DNA of 64,000 nt, taken from positions 124,001 to 188,000 of the forward strand of contig JALJCO010001220.1 of assembly GCA_023101725.1 (NCBI GenBank), in the 5' to 3' direction. Of this stretch, positions 10,562-21,059 are shown piece after piece. Origin of the DNA: Atherinomorus stipes (Eukaryota; Chordata; Actinopteri; Atheriniformes; Atherinidae). Both the position numbers and the translations under genes were made by a program. A model generated the notes under the pieces. That model did no database searches. It saw only the letters and a list, made by a program, of their open reading frames with translations, and had not been told where the DNA came from. The stretch's first letter is position 1, and each line of letters begins with the position of its first letter.

Positions 10562-10564
<3 letters not shown>
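10354..10564. mobile_element. 211-bp MITE with terminal inverted repeats inside a TA microsatellite
   Basis: The left end CACTACTAACAAAAAGTTAG and the right end (reverse complement CACTACTCACAAAAAGTTAG) are near-perfect inverted repeats, continuing into GGGATATT on both sides. It has no coding capacity. TA arrays on both sides fit the TA target preference of Tc1/mariner elements. Confidence 0.8.
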
Positions 10565-10641
<77 letters not shown>

Positions 10642-10642
10642 C

Positions 10643-10705
<63 letters not shown>
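10565..10705. repeat. (TA)n and (GT)n microsatellites
   Basis: TA arrays at about 10565-10603, 10609-10636 and 10647-10676, then a GT array to about 10702. Confidence 0.95.
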
Positions 10706-10706
<1 letters not shown>

Positions 10707-10919
10707 CTAAACTACTATTACCAAGGGAATGATGCTTCTTCTCAGAGTACACTTCATCCATCGTGATGGGACACTATCACTTCTCCAGCAGCTATACCTG
10801 GCAACCCTGCCTTGTTTCACTCAGTCATTAATAGTCATGGAGATCAACTTAATATTAAATTAGAAACATAATTTGTTCGCTAAGAGATGGTCAGGATCGA
10901 CCAAAGAAAGGGCATAAAA

Positions 10920-11175
10920 TCAAAGAAAACCGATGAGTTTTGCTTTAACCTCGACGGCTTCCTACTTTGTTGTCAGCTGACAGCACCGCTCCACCACGTG
11001 ACTGCCACTTCCTTTATCCTGGGAGCACTCACAGTTTGGTTTGTTTCAAGTTTGTTTCCTTGAAGTCCGTACAGGACTGTAAAACGACTTTGAATTCAAT
11101 TGCTGAGCCGAGAGAGACTGAAACTCTTCCTCCTCTCAGTCTGCGTTTAGTCTGAAGGATTCTTCTATGCGTTCA
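10920..11175 (+). promoter_or_regulatory. naga: naga promoter and probable non-coding exon 1
   Basis: Two E-box-like sites lie here: the palindrome GTCAGCTGAC (10972-10981) and CACGTGAC (10995-11002). The second, in the context ACCACGTGAC, matches 8 of 10 positions of the CLEAR element (GTCACGTGAC) bound by TFEB at lysosomal genes. A good donor, TTCA/gtaagt, starts at 11176 and would pair with the acceptor at 11749-11750. No other coding exon is needed upstream of the naga ATG. The transcription start is not determined. Confidence 0.5.
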
Positions 11176-11221
11176 GTAAGTTAATCGTTTCGCTGTCTTA
11201 CATTTTGAATTGACAAAACTC

Positions 11222-11345
11222 AGCTCCATCCATCTACTTGCCGCTTATCCAGAGTCGGGTTGCGGGGGCAGCTACCCAAGCAGGGAAGCCCACAACCCGG
11301 TCACATCCACCGGCTCATCCGGGGAGACCTTAGGCGTTCCCAGTT
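11222..11345 (-). repeat. 3' end of a non-LTR retrotransposon, minus strand
   Basis: Read on the minus strand it ends in CTGGATAAGCGGCAAGTAGATGGATGG, preceded by a diverged copy of the coding tail seen on the plus strand at about 54020-54105 (CTGCCCCCGCRACCYGAC). It is therefore a 5'-truncated copy of the family at 53-54 kb, lying in the first intron of naga. Confidence 0.7.
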
Positions 11346-11752
11346 GCACTTTTTTTTTGTTTTAATCCAAGCAGAAAATTTGCTATTTGTTGGCCAATTT
11401 GTATGAATAACCCGGAAAGCTGCAGTTTTATTACAAGTAATTGCATTGTTACTTTCAAGGAAGCTCGTTTTAATCTGAATCTTCACTGTTTTAATGTCTG
11501 TCATATTGTTAGAGATTATGTTTACTAAAGGCACAAAGTTCTGAGTCATTATAAAACGAAGAAGCACTTGCCAGGTTGTTGTTGTCTTGTCACACCCAGT
11601 CAGGTGAGAGTCAGCAGGTTAGAGGTGTTGGCTAAAAGAAGTGATGATGCAAGACGCTGCATTAACCAGACAACTTTTATTTTTGTATGATATTTTCAGT
11701 GATCATTGATGTCCCACAAACCATGTTAACATGACTTATTTTCTCTGCAGGG

Positions 11753-11907
11753 ATGCACTTTGCGGTGCTTGTATTCACCTCTGTGCTCTCTGTGACCACT
11801 TTTGCCCTCGACAATGGACTGATGAGAACCCCTCCCATGGGCTGGTTAGCATGGGAGCGTTTCCGCTGCGACATTGACTGTGATCATGACCCCAAGAACT
11901 GCATTAG
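11753..11907 (+). CDS. naga: naga coding exon 1 (signal peptide)
   Basis: Residues 1-51 plus two bases of S52. The exon itself starts at 11751 after ttctctgcag. The donor is ATTAG/gcaagc, a GC type. Confidence 0.93.
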
Positions 11908-14900
11908 GCAAGCTAGCATTATATGAATATTGCATGCTGTTGTAGTGATTCTTTCTTTGAGCAATCAAAATAATGTACTCAACACAGTAGCAACCTTAAA
12001 CTAAACAACTGTATACTTCCACATGATGCATTAACTCACTGAATATTGGCTGATAATAAATATTGCTGTCATTGGTGTGAAACACTGCTGTACGCTTCCC
12101 AGTGAGAATCTATTCATCGACATGGCAGACAGACTGTTTGAGGACGGCTGGAAGGAACTTGGTTACGTCTATGTGAACATAGATGATTGCTGGTCCTCCA
12201 TGGAGAGAGACAAGCAGGGGCGGCTGCAGGCTGACCCCAAGAGGTACACTGCACATGCACTGCAGCGAACACGAATCTGTAACTTTTAAATATGTTTGTC
12301 TATAAAACATTTTGTCATGTGTCTTTATACAATTCACAAAAAGGCTGCAGTATTGTTTCTTAACTCTTTCTTAATGTGAAGGTTTTTCATTACACAACTA
12401 TTACACCCACATTCTGGTTGTTTGGTGCTGTTTTACCATCTTAGGTTTCCAGGAGGAATCCATAAACTGGCACGTTACATGCATGACAGGGGTCTCAAAC
12501 TGGGCATCTACGGGGACATGGGCACACACACCTGTGGGGGCTACCCCGGCACCACACTGGACAAAATCCAGATAGATGCTCAGACTTTTGCAGATTGGGA
12601 GGTGGATATGTTTAAGTTTGATGGCTGTTACTCCAATACCACAGAGCAAGCACAGGGTAAGGGCAGAAAATGAGTTTCCTGTTGGGGTGTCTTAGTTGTA
12701 GCTGATTTGCCCTTATTTGACGTGCTATCTGTGGTAGGTTATCCTCTCATGTCAAAGGCTTTAAATGCTACGGGCCGGCCCATTGGCTACTCCTGCAGCT
12801 GGCCTGCCTACCAGGGTGGTTTGCCACCAAAGGTATAGTCAACATGTTTATCATTCACTGAGAGATTTAGAATTTATGAAGTCCATTTTTTTTCTCTGCT
12901 GATTGTCAGTGTGACAAGTATGGATAATTTCAGGTAAATTACACTCAGCTGGGTGAGATCTGCAACCTCTGGCGTAACTATGGAGACATCCAGGATTCTT
13001 GGGACAGTGTGCTGACCATTGTTGACTGGTTTTTTGAAAACCAGGACATCCTAGCACCGGCAGCAGGACCTGGGAGGTGGAACGACCCCGATATGGTGTT
13101 TCATATGTTTCCTATCTTTTGTTGTGGATGATACTGCCATTCATCCAAGTTTGCCACTTACTTTAATCCTGGTTGATTGTGTGATTCTGCCCTCCACAGT
13201 TGATTGTTGGAGACTTTGGCCTCAGCGTGGACCAGTCTCGAGCTCAGATGGCTCTTTGGGCAATCATGGCAGCTCCTCTTTTCATGTCCAATGACCTCCG
13301 CACCATCAGCAGCGAGGCCCGCAACATCCTGCAAAACAAAATGGCCATCGGCATCAACCAGGACGTCCTGGGCATCCAAGGCAGGCGGATTGTGAAGGTG
13401 AAGCACTTCTGCAGGGATTTTGCTGCTTCTCGGAAGTGATTTAAGATGGAGGGGGAAAAACAAATGAAGTCATATTAAAAGGTGTGACTTTTGCTTTGTC
13501 ATTCTTACGTGGGGATCTCTTTCTTTCTCTCAGGAGAAGAGTGGCATCGAGGTGTTCTGGCGTCCCCTGTCAAACAATGCTAGTGCTTTAGTATTCTTCA
13601 GTCGCCGTAACGACATGCCCTATCGGTACCTGACTTCCCTCAGCAAACTCAACTACACTGCAGGCAGTTACAAGGTACGTCTTTAAAGGTCTTTGAGACA
13701 ATCTTGTACACTTAGTAAGAATGTGTCTACACTTCTTTCCTTCATTTTGGAGTTTTTAACTCATCTTCATATAAATGCCATATTTTGAGGAAATGATACT
13801 GGATGTTGGCTCTATTTAAAAGTGGCAACGCAAAACAATTGAGCACAAATATACTGTATATATAATTTTTTTTTTTTTATATATATTTAGCTCCATCTAC
13901 TGCTTAGAGAGAAAACATTCTCAAAAGGAATGAAAATGTGCAGCTTGATCACAAAATGTGTGCCATGATTCTTGGAAGTTACTCAATCCACTATGTTTAC
14001 AAAAAGAAAAAAACAAAAAAAAAAGTTTCCCTTAGAGCAGATCAGGACTGAACAAACATGAGATAATCCAACCCTCGGAGCCTTATGGCTCAGTTAAACT
14101 GGCCACAGAATAAATTTTTGCTGACTAAATCTGTATTTTCATATTTTTGATGCTTTTTACACAGTTGCAGTTTGAGTTTTAATAAACTTTTGTAGCAGAG
14201 GGGGACTTTTGCAGAATAGTCCGGTTACATTACGATAGTGTTTGACAACAACTTTAGACCCGGTTAAATATACTGAATTTTTTGGTTTTGATGCACTTTC
14301 ATGCTCACAATTTCTCCTCCACATAAAGTTCATTCATACATTAAAACGTAGGCACTAAATCTTCCAATGTGTCTGTATTTATGACAGACCTCACAGTTTC
14401 TCTCTGTTCACATTAAAGTGGAGAGTACACTCATCTACACTCCAGCTCACTCCCAGTTTATTTGAGCTAAGAATATTCTCTTGGTATCAAGAGTTGAGCT
14501 TTTTTTTTTTTTTTATCTAAAGACTGCATAATACACGCAGATTAATAAAAATGCAGATACAAGCACATAAAGTTGTAACCAACACAATCCTGTCTTTTAT
14601 AGTTACATAATTTTTGTTAATAAAATTTAATATGTTTGCACAGCTTGACTTTCTATAGATAGATATAGATGGCAGATGGATACTTCTTTTCATCCTGAAG
14701 AATATATGAAAAGTCAGCAGTGCTTACAACAGCAACAATACAAAAAAACAAACATAAAAATGAAGTGGAATAAAGTGGCATAACGCAAGAAAAAAAATAA
14801 GTAATGGGGAATTATTTTATACAAAGCAAGTTAAAGGTGGCAGAAATACTGAAAGCTTTTCTCGTACCGACCGCAGCTCCACCTGTGGTGCTGTTATAGT

Positions 14901-15189
14901 GCCCCCTCCCTCCACCTCTCCTCCTTTTTGTACGTCACAACATTGAGATAATATAACTCCTAAAATGATCTTTAAAACTCTTTCGTAGATCATTGACGTC
15001 TTCACTGAGAAAACTGCTGTACTGAAAGACTCCACTGACTTCGTTGTGTCTGTGAACCCCACTGGTGTGGTGATGTGGTACGTCTCTGCACCTGGCAAAC
15101 TTAACTCCCGCCTGTTCTATAGAGGTGGGAAACTCTACGGATATGCCCACGAAGCTGAGGAAAACAATCTTCCTCGTGTCTTCCTCTGA
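11753..15189 (+). CDS. naga: Alpha-N-acetylgalactosaminidase (lysosomal, GH27), 8 coding exons
   Basis: Lysosomal retaining glycosidase that removes terminal alpha-linked N-acetylgalactosamine from glycoproteins and glycolipids. Exons 11753-11907, 12103-12243, 12445-12656, 12738-12832, 12934-13095, 13200-13397, 13534-13674 and 14989-15189 join in frame to 434 residues (human about 411). Residues 1-18 look like a signal peptide, then [13 protein letters not shown]. The nucleophile is D158 (FKFDGC) and the expected acid/base D219 (NYGDIQDSW). The specificity loop reads SCSWPAY (S190, A193), the NAGA pattern; alpha-galactosidase A has Glu and Leu there. N-glycosylation sites include N179 and N203. 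The start ATG sits 2 nt into its exon, with A at -3 after splicing. The first coding intron uses a GC donor. The last intron (13675-14988) is long and repeat-bearing. Confidence 0.96.
12103..12243 (+). CDS. naga: naga coding exon 2
   Basis: Residues 52-98 and part of R99 ([20 protein letters not shown] ... DPK). The acceptor is cgcttcccag and the donor AG/gtacac. Confidence 0.95.
12445..12656 (+). CDS. naga: naga coding exon 3 (catalytic nucleophile)
   Basis: Residues 99-169 and part of G170; includes GYPGTTLDK and the nucleophile D158 in FKFDGCY. The acceptor is ttaccatcttag and the donor G/gtaagg. Confidence 0.96.
12738..12832 (+). CDS. naga: naga coding exon 4 (substrate-specificity loop)
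   Basis: Residues 170-201: [19 protein letters not shown], then [12 protein letters not shown]. The acceptor is tgtggtag and the donor AAG/gtatag. Confidence 0.95.
12934..13095 (+). CDS. naga: naga coding exon 5 (acid/base)
   Basis: Residues 202-255: [20 protein letters not shown] through PGRWNDPDM. The donor ATG/gtgttt is weak but gives the correct frame. Confidence 0.93.
13200..13397 (+). CDS. naga: naga coding exon 6
   Basis: Residues 256-321: [20 protein letters not shown] through [15 protein letters not shown]. The acceptor is ccctccacag and the donor AAG/gtgaag. Confidence 0.96.
13534..13674 (+). CDS. naga: naga coding exon 7
   Basis: Residues 322-368: [20 protein letters not shown] through LNYTAGSYK, the C-terminal beta-sandwich. 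The acceptor is tttctctcag and the donor gtacgt. Confidence 0.95.
13675..14988 (+). other. naga: naga intron 7
   Basis: A 1.3-kb intron with T-rich runs near 13867-13880 and 14501-14514. A degenerate retroposon tail lies near 14655-14760 (GGATACTTCTTTTCATCCTGA, then ACAACAGCAACAATAC). No coding sequence is seen. Confidence 0.6.
14989..15189 (+). CDS. naga: naga coding exon 8 (last)
   Basis: Residues 369-434 and [23 protein letters not shown], then [16 protein letters not shown]. The C-terminal tail ([20 protein letters not shown]) is longer than in the human enzyme. The acceptor is ctctttcgtag. Confidence 0.93.
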   Translation: MIDVFTEKTAVLKDSTDFVVSVNPTGVVMWYVSAPGKLNSRLFYRGGKLYGYAHEAEENNLPRVFL

Positions 15190-15652
15190 ACGGTCCCATT
15201 TCCCCCAAACGTATTTCTTTGCTTCTAACAAAATGGCCCTGTTTTCAATGAGGACTTGTTTCCCTACCTCACAATCAAGATCTAATGTAATTTGACTTCT
15301 TTTCTTTTTTTGAAAAAGTTTTTCTTCTGAGATTTCTCATATTTATAATTTTTTTTTCTCTCACAAATCGTTTGTTCGACTCAGTTTCACCAGGGCACGT
15401 GAAGTTATGGATTCTATTTTAAAAATGATGATTATTATGGTGGATCCTGAATCGACAGTCTCCTCTGCTTTCTTTTTTAAATGAATTCATTGATTCACCA
15501 GATTTCTCAGATTTGAGAGTTTGAGTTGATTCATGCTGTTGCAGTTTTTCGTTGTTTTGAATGTGTACTTAAATTTATTAAGTAAACTGTGCCAACCTTT
15601 CAAAGATGTGGACATCACTCAGGAATGTTTTATTTTCTTTTAGATCATTTGA

Positions 15653-15658
15653 AATAAA
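15653..15658 (+). terminator. naga: naga poly(A) signal
   Basis: AATAAA about 465 nt after the stop codon, closing a T-rich 3'UTR (15190 to about 15675). Confidence 0.75.
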
Positions 15659-15694
15659 GATAAATTTTCTTAGAAATGATCTTCTGATGTTTTT

Positions 15695-15860
15695 ATCTAG
15701 CCCATTTGGGCTGCATATGGTGTGGTGAAGTTTGCATGTTCTCTCCACCTCCTCCCACCATCCAAAGACGTGCATGTCAGATGGATTGGTTACTCGTATA
15801 CTACAATTCATCATTATGATTATCCCTGATAGGGTGACATCATTGTAACTATGTGCCAGT
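15695..15860. repeat. Interspersed repeat fragment
   Basis: CATGTTCTCTCCACCTCCTC, then CCACCATCCAAAGACGTGCATGTCAG and GGTTACTCGTATACTACAA, matches a repeat I know as widespread in teleost genomes. The family is not assigned. Confidence 0.55.
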
Positions 15861-16049
15861 TTTCCATAAAGTCTTATTTTAATTGATTTTAAGTTTATAG
15901 TAAATTACAAAAGCATTTCAGACAGTTTTGTTTATCCCAAAACATCATTTTCAGAATGATTAGAATCTCTTGCAGACACTGACAGTTTAATAAATAGGTA
16001 AAATGCATAAAAAAAAACCCCGAAGAATTTTTCCATCTTTCACTGAGTT

Positions 16050-16310
16050 GAAATGAAATGAAAACTACTTTATTTATCCCAGAGGAAAATTGCAATTTAC
16101 AATACGAGCTGGTACAATGCATAAATCTGCCTTGCACTAATATCCTCTGTAAATATTTTCATGTTAATTTAAAGGCAGTAATGAAAATGCTTTGTTTAAA
16201 CCTTAAAACTTTCAGGAGAATGAATTATAGATGGAAAGAAAGGAAGAGAAACTTTATTCATCCCTGAGGGGAAGTTCATATTGTCTGGCACCATAATAAC
16301 ACCAACTCTT
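16050..16310 (-). repeat. Two L2-like LINE tail fragments, minus strand
   Basis: GAAATGAAATGAAAACTACTTTATTTATCCCAGAGG (16050-16085) and AGAAACTTTATTCATCCCTGAGGGGAAGTTCA (about 16248-16280) match the 3' tail of the L2 element at 37.85 kb in the same orientation. Both are strongly 5'-truncated. Confidence 0.65.
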
Positions 16311-16429
16311 CCACCCATTCGGAACAAAAAAGGACAAAATAAACCAATAAATAAGCTGAACAGACACAAATTAGAATTACAATAGATATAATAAAAAGGC
16401 TTGCAGGACATTAAACTGTGATGGCGTGG

Positions 16430-19400
16430 CAGCACATAGCTCAGTTATGTTTTGTTCACGAATTCTATGATTAAAATATTAAAGTCCCCCCTGCCCCCCC
16501 AAGTTTCATTCATTTAAAAAAAAAAAAATTCCATTGAGGAAGGAGGGGTTGTCCCTGTATATGCTGCAATTTAAGGTCAAATCCATGAATATGATTCAAC
16601 TGAATTATAACTGTTCATAGAAAAATTTTTCTTTGTTTTGTTTGAATGCGATCTTATTCACACTGAGTCAACTGACTTTTGTAGTTAAATAAAACTAGGC
16701 GGGATTTTCACATAGTCAACCTTCTTGGCGTAATGATATATGTGTATAATAATGCACCTACACTGCTCTACATTGCACCGATTACTTATATAATCAGCAC
16801 CAATACATGTTTTTCTTGGGTGGCCTTAACCTACAAACTTGGCAACAAAAGACCTTCAGAAGAATCCTGTTGAGTCTGTACTTTAGACAATTAAGGCAAA
16901 TAACTTGTATTTGCATTTTAAATGTAGCATATTACTGAGTCAGCAGCAGTGTTTTCATCTTAAACATTAGTTTATTACAGGCGATCAATGTGATATTGGA
17001 TTTTTACTTGTATAACTTCAAATAGAAATGTTGTATTAAAATATTTATTTGTTATTATCGTGTAAATTATGTTTCATTGATTAACCTGGAGTTCCCTTCT
17101 CCAGACACCCTGAACCCCACTTCTGTTATATCAGAGGGATTTTGCTATCCAATCAGGATATTGCATTATATTTCTTTGATTTTTGCATGGGCTTCTCATT
17201 ACATCTTTCTGTTTTGAGTCATATGATTGGTGGATTTAGTAACATGATGTATCTCAAACTATTTTCATGAGTATCTGAGTTTTCATCAAACCCATTAAGA
17301 TTTGGGGAAGTTGGATGTGCAGTTTAGTAGGTTTTCATGGATGTTTCTTTATTTAAAGAGTAGTGTTAATGCATGAAACATCACTCCAAGGAGATAATCT
17401 GATAAATTCCTTGAAAACATTATTTTTAGGGCACAGACTCTTTCGTTCTGAATATACTACTGCACAGCACCTAAAACCTGAATTTGCATGGTTTTTGGAA
17501 ACTTTTCAGATATTCATTTTGAGCCAGTAGAGGTCAGCACTGCTCTTTCGTCTCTGTGGATGACAGCATGGGCCTTCCAGACCCATCCACTGCCAAAAAA
17601 TGCACCTGCTCAAAAGCACAAGGACAATCAGCCCATTCAGCTCAGTCTTTTATCTGTATATTATGATTATCCTCCTCTGACATCACATATCCCATTTTGA
17701 CACATGTGCTACAATGTATAAACTCTTTTTTTTTTTTTCCCCTTCCTGCTAGAATTTGTCCTTGATGCATCACTTAATTCTTCATTGTATAAACTCCTCC
17801 TTTTTCTCCTCTTCCTCCTCCCATTTGTCTGTCTGCTCAGGCTTGTATCACCTCTGACCTTGGCCTTAAAGCCCAGTGTTTGCCTCCAGTCTTAAGATAC
17901 TGGAGTAGTCACATGAGCATATGCTGAGGTATGCATGCTAACGTGTGCGTGAAAACGAATTAACTTGCTTTCGGTGACGTCCACACACGCACATCCCTTC
18001 TAGGTCATTTCAGGCCAGAGTGCGTGTGTGTGGGAAACAAGATCTTTGCCTTCTTTTCTTCCCCATTCAGCCGGCTCAGATATCTGCTGGCTGGCCCGAC
18101 ACAACACATCTCTCCCTGTCCGGGTCCGTGCCGTTTGGCAACATGACATGGGAGAGAAGTGAGGGAGTTATGACCGAGATAATGAGAGGACAGTGCAAGA
18201 AGGATTTGGGTAAAAGGAGGGAGGGGAGGCCTCAAAAGTCTATTTGAAGGTGCAAATGAGCGAAAAGGAGGGGGGGGCGAAATGGGAGAGATGAGAGAGC
18301 GCCAGGAAACGGGTAAGGGAGGGGTGGAGAGACGAGAGGAGCGTTCCTGCCGATGCTCACGTAGGCCCACAGCTGCAGAGAGGCGCAGTTGCCACTCTCG
18401 TCTTTGTGCCGCACCAACACCCCTAATTCAGTTCTGTTGATCTCCCCCCTCCTTTAGCCATCACACTTGGTTTTGTCACACTGCTAGTCACACTCCCTGC
18501 CTCGCGCCCCTTAAATCCAACACAGAAAAAAGGAGAATTTGTCGACTAATGGCCACACTGGGATGAATGGGACGCAGACGGGACTTTGCATATAACTCAG
18601 AATATATGCACGCTCCCTAGGGAGGCCACACACTTAAGCCTCCTGAGGTGCAGCTACATTGATAGTAAAGTAAGTAAACTGTGCTTTAGGTGTCAAATAT
18701 TTCGTTTTTGTGCAGCGTCACAGACACTATAGTTTATAGAAAAAATATGCAGCCTGTAGGCAGAATTTCTTGCATGCAGAGAGACAAACACTGTCTCTGT
18801 GCACTTCGGCTCATCCTGGTGACATCATCGTCCCCTCTGATGCTGCCAGCCTGCTTGGCTGGTAGCTGACTCGTGACATCACCACCCCATAGCCTGATCC
18901 AATACAGGAAAGGTGTGCTACACTGTCATCTGATCCGTCTGCATTCATCACGTTATTTTGATCCTGTATGACTCCAAAGGTTTCACATGTGCATGTGCAC
19001 GTACTTGTGCGCCAAATCTTTGAAGTATGGGAATGAAATAAGATGTCCTCACATGGTGTCTCCTGCAGGCATATAAAGAATAAACAGAGCACTAGATAAA
19101 TGTTACTGTGAGACTAAAACTCAGAAAGAGAGGTTGTCTTGCATATAAATCTGATAATGCATCGCCACCCCTTTTTCCATCAAACCTAAAAGAAATGTAG
19201 GTATTGTATTCAGATTGTATACATTTTCAATATTTATTTATCAGCCTGTCTGCCCTTTTACCAATTAGTTAGTTTCCTAACTAGTTAGTTCTATGAATAA
19301 TATGATTTGTCTGTAAGCTGGAACCGAACAGAACAATCAGGGACCGAACAGATTGCAAGCATTTGTTGACCTCAATGAACATGTGAAGACATGCAACATG

Positions 19401-20065
19401 CATAGATTTTGAAACTGTTGGGAAGCAGAATTTTTATTTCAAATTAGGCTTTTGGTGTGATCAAACAGTGTCTGAGTATCTTAGAAACATCCAGAGTAAA
19501 AATGGTTGAGTTCTCTAAATTATAAGATGAGCCTCAGTATTTCCTATTTTTTTTTCTCCATTTGGCACAGAAAACACAGGACCAGCCTTCTTGAAAGGAA
19601 AGGAGATCATTCTGTCCCTCATTTACTTGCAGATGCAATATATAAAACAAAACTTGATAAGCTTCATTCAGTCACTCTAATTAGGATTCTTATAGTATAA
19701 CAATAAGGATACAAAAATCTAAGTTATGCGTCTTAGATTGTTATGTATAATATATGCATATGTGTATAAGGCAAAGAACTTAAAGTGCTCTAACCATTTT
19801 ATATTTAGATCAGTTTATTCATTTCTATTGCAGAAGGATTTTATTTTTCATCACATCACCTTGTATTCCTGCAGGGGATGACTTCCTGACTGCACCTCTG
19901 GAAAGATTTCAACATAACTCATGAGTTGGCTCACTGATGTCACATGTTTAAATCTTGAGGTAATGTTCTTGTATTTGATGACTAAAGCTGAAATGATAAA
20001 CATCCATCAGTAGCCTATGCACAACTCCGCTACTTCCTGAACTTAAGGTCGCTCTTTTGTTTCCC
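16430..20065. other. Non-coding interval, no gene recognised
   Basis: The open frames here are short and lack family resemblance or splice context. A homopolymer near 16514 and pyrimidine-rich DNA at 17725-17830 are visible. The 18.0-18.7 kb part is richer in GC and looks unique. Confidence 0.5.
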
Positions 20066-20175
20066 GTCTTTCATTACAGGACAAACTGATTAATTCAAGT
20101 GTGTCTGGCCATTGTCTTTGTGGTTAATGAGGTCAGGCACACCTGGATTAATCTGTTTGTCCAGGATTGAAAGAC
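20066..20175. ncRNA. Long imperfect foldback (pre-miRNA-like or MITE)
   Basis: Arms 20066-20110 and 20131-20175 are 45 nt each. By eye 37 pairs are Watson-Crick and three more would be G-U if the plus strand is transcribed, around a 20-nt loop (20111-20130). Paired blocks include GGACAAAC/GTTTGTCC and GATTAAT/ATTAATC. It may be a short palindromic transposon instead of an RNA gene; transcription is not shown. Confidence 0.35.
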
Positions 20176-20841
20176 ATTATTCCTTTTCATTAAAGGAAAA
20201 GGAAAATTAAGTTGATTAAATAAAAAATCTTTTCTGGACATACAGTATAAGGGATTTTTTCTACTTTCTGTTTTAGGCTTTAAAGGTCAATCGTCAAGAA
20301 ATTGGAAGTTTTTGTGATCAAAGATAGCTGCTTAAAAATAAAATAAAATAAATAACAGTCCAAATTTTCTGGGTAGGCTTATACATGACATGGCACCAGT
20401 TTTTATGAATGAATGTATCCAGTTGCTGGAAACTTTACATTTGTGGCACCCCCTAGAGGTAAACTTAAACATGGTACATGAGGACTGTTGAGCATGCAAG
20501 TCATTACATACTTCACATTTAAGAAAAAATGAAAAACGGGCAGGAAAATGAAAGTTTTAGTTGAAAAATTACTAAAATTTTGATTGTAGAACAGGCCTTT
20601 TTGAAGGTACCTGTGAACGGGTCAACTTGATTAGTACAGTTGACACATTAATTTGGATGAATTCCTTTATAAGTGCAAAAGTTTTTCACTCAAGTAGTCT
20701 GTTGTCACAAAATTTCACATTTTTAGAATTTTTGTTGCCCAAACACATGCAGGAAAATGCTGCTTGCTCCTCAGAAATTATTTTGTGTAAATATATGATG
20801 CAGTTTTTTAATGCCAGTTGTTCAGTCACCTCAAAATAAGA

Positions 20842-21010
20842 ATAGAATAGAGTTTTATTACATTTGCACAGACACCAGACAGTACAGGTACATTGGAATT
20901 CTTATGCATTCTCCTGAAGTCATGTAAGTCAGAAATACACATGAATAAAGAGAAGTAAAAAATATACATAAGATGCAGCACCAAAATCTAACAATGTGCA
21001 TATTACGATA
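20842..21010 (-). repeat. Retroposon tail fragment, minus strand
   Basis: AAGAATAGAATAGAGTTTTATTACATTTGCACAGACAC reads on the minus strand as a 3' end finishing in AATAAAACTCTATTCTATTC, a common teleost LINE/SINE tail. Confidence 0.55.
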
Positions 21011-21059
21011 ACAGTAACTACAATGTACATATAAGACAAACAGCAGCTGTTTTAATTAT

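Noticed and set aside
11753..15189. Alternative identity as alpha-galactosidase A (gla)
   Set aside because: The specificity loop is SCSWPAY with Ser and Ala, the NAGA pattern, and GYPGTTLDK and LPPKVNY also follow NAGA.
18005..18370. 121-codon minus-strand frame rich in Pro and Ser
   Set aside because: It comes from GA-rich plus-strand DNA; no family motif, splice context or poly(A) signal was seen.
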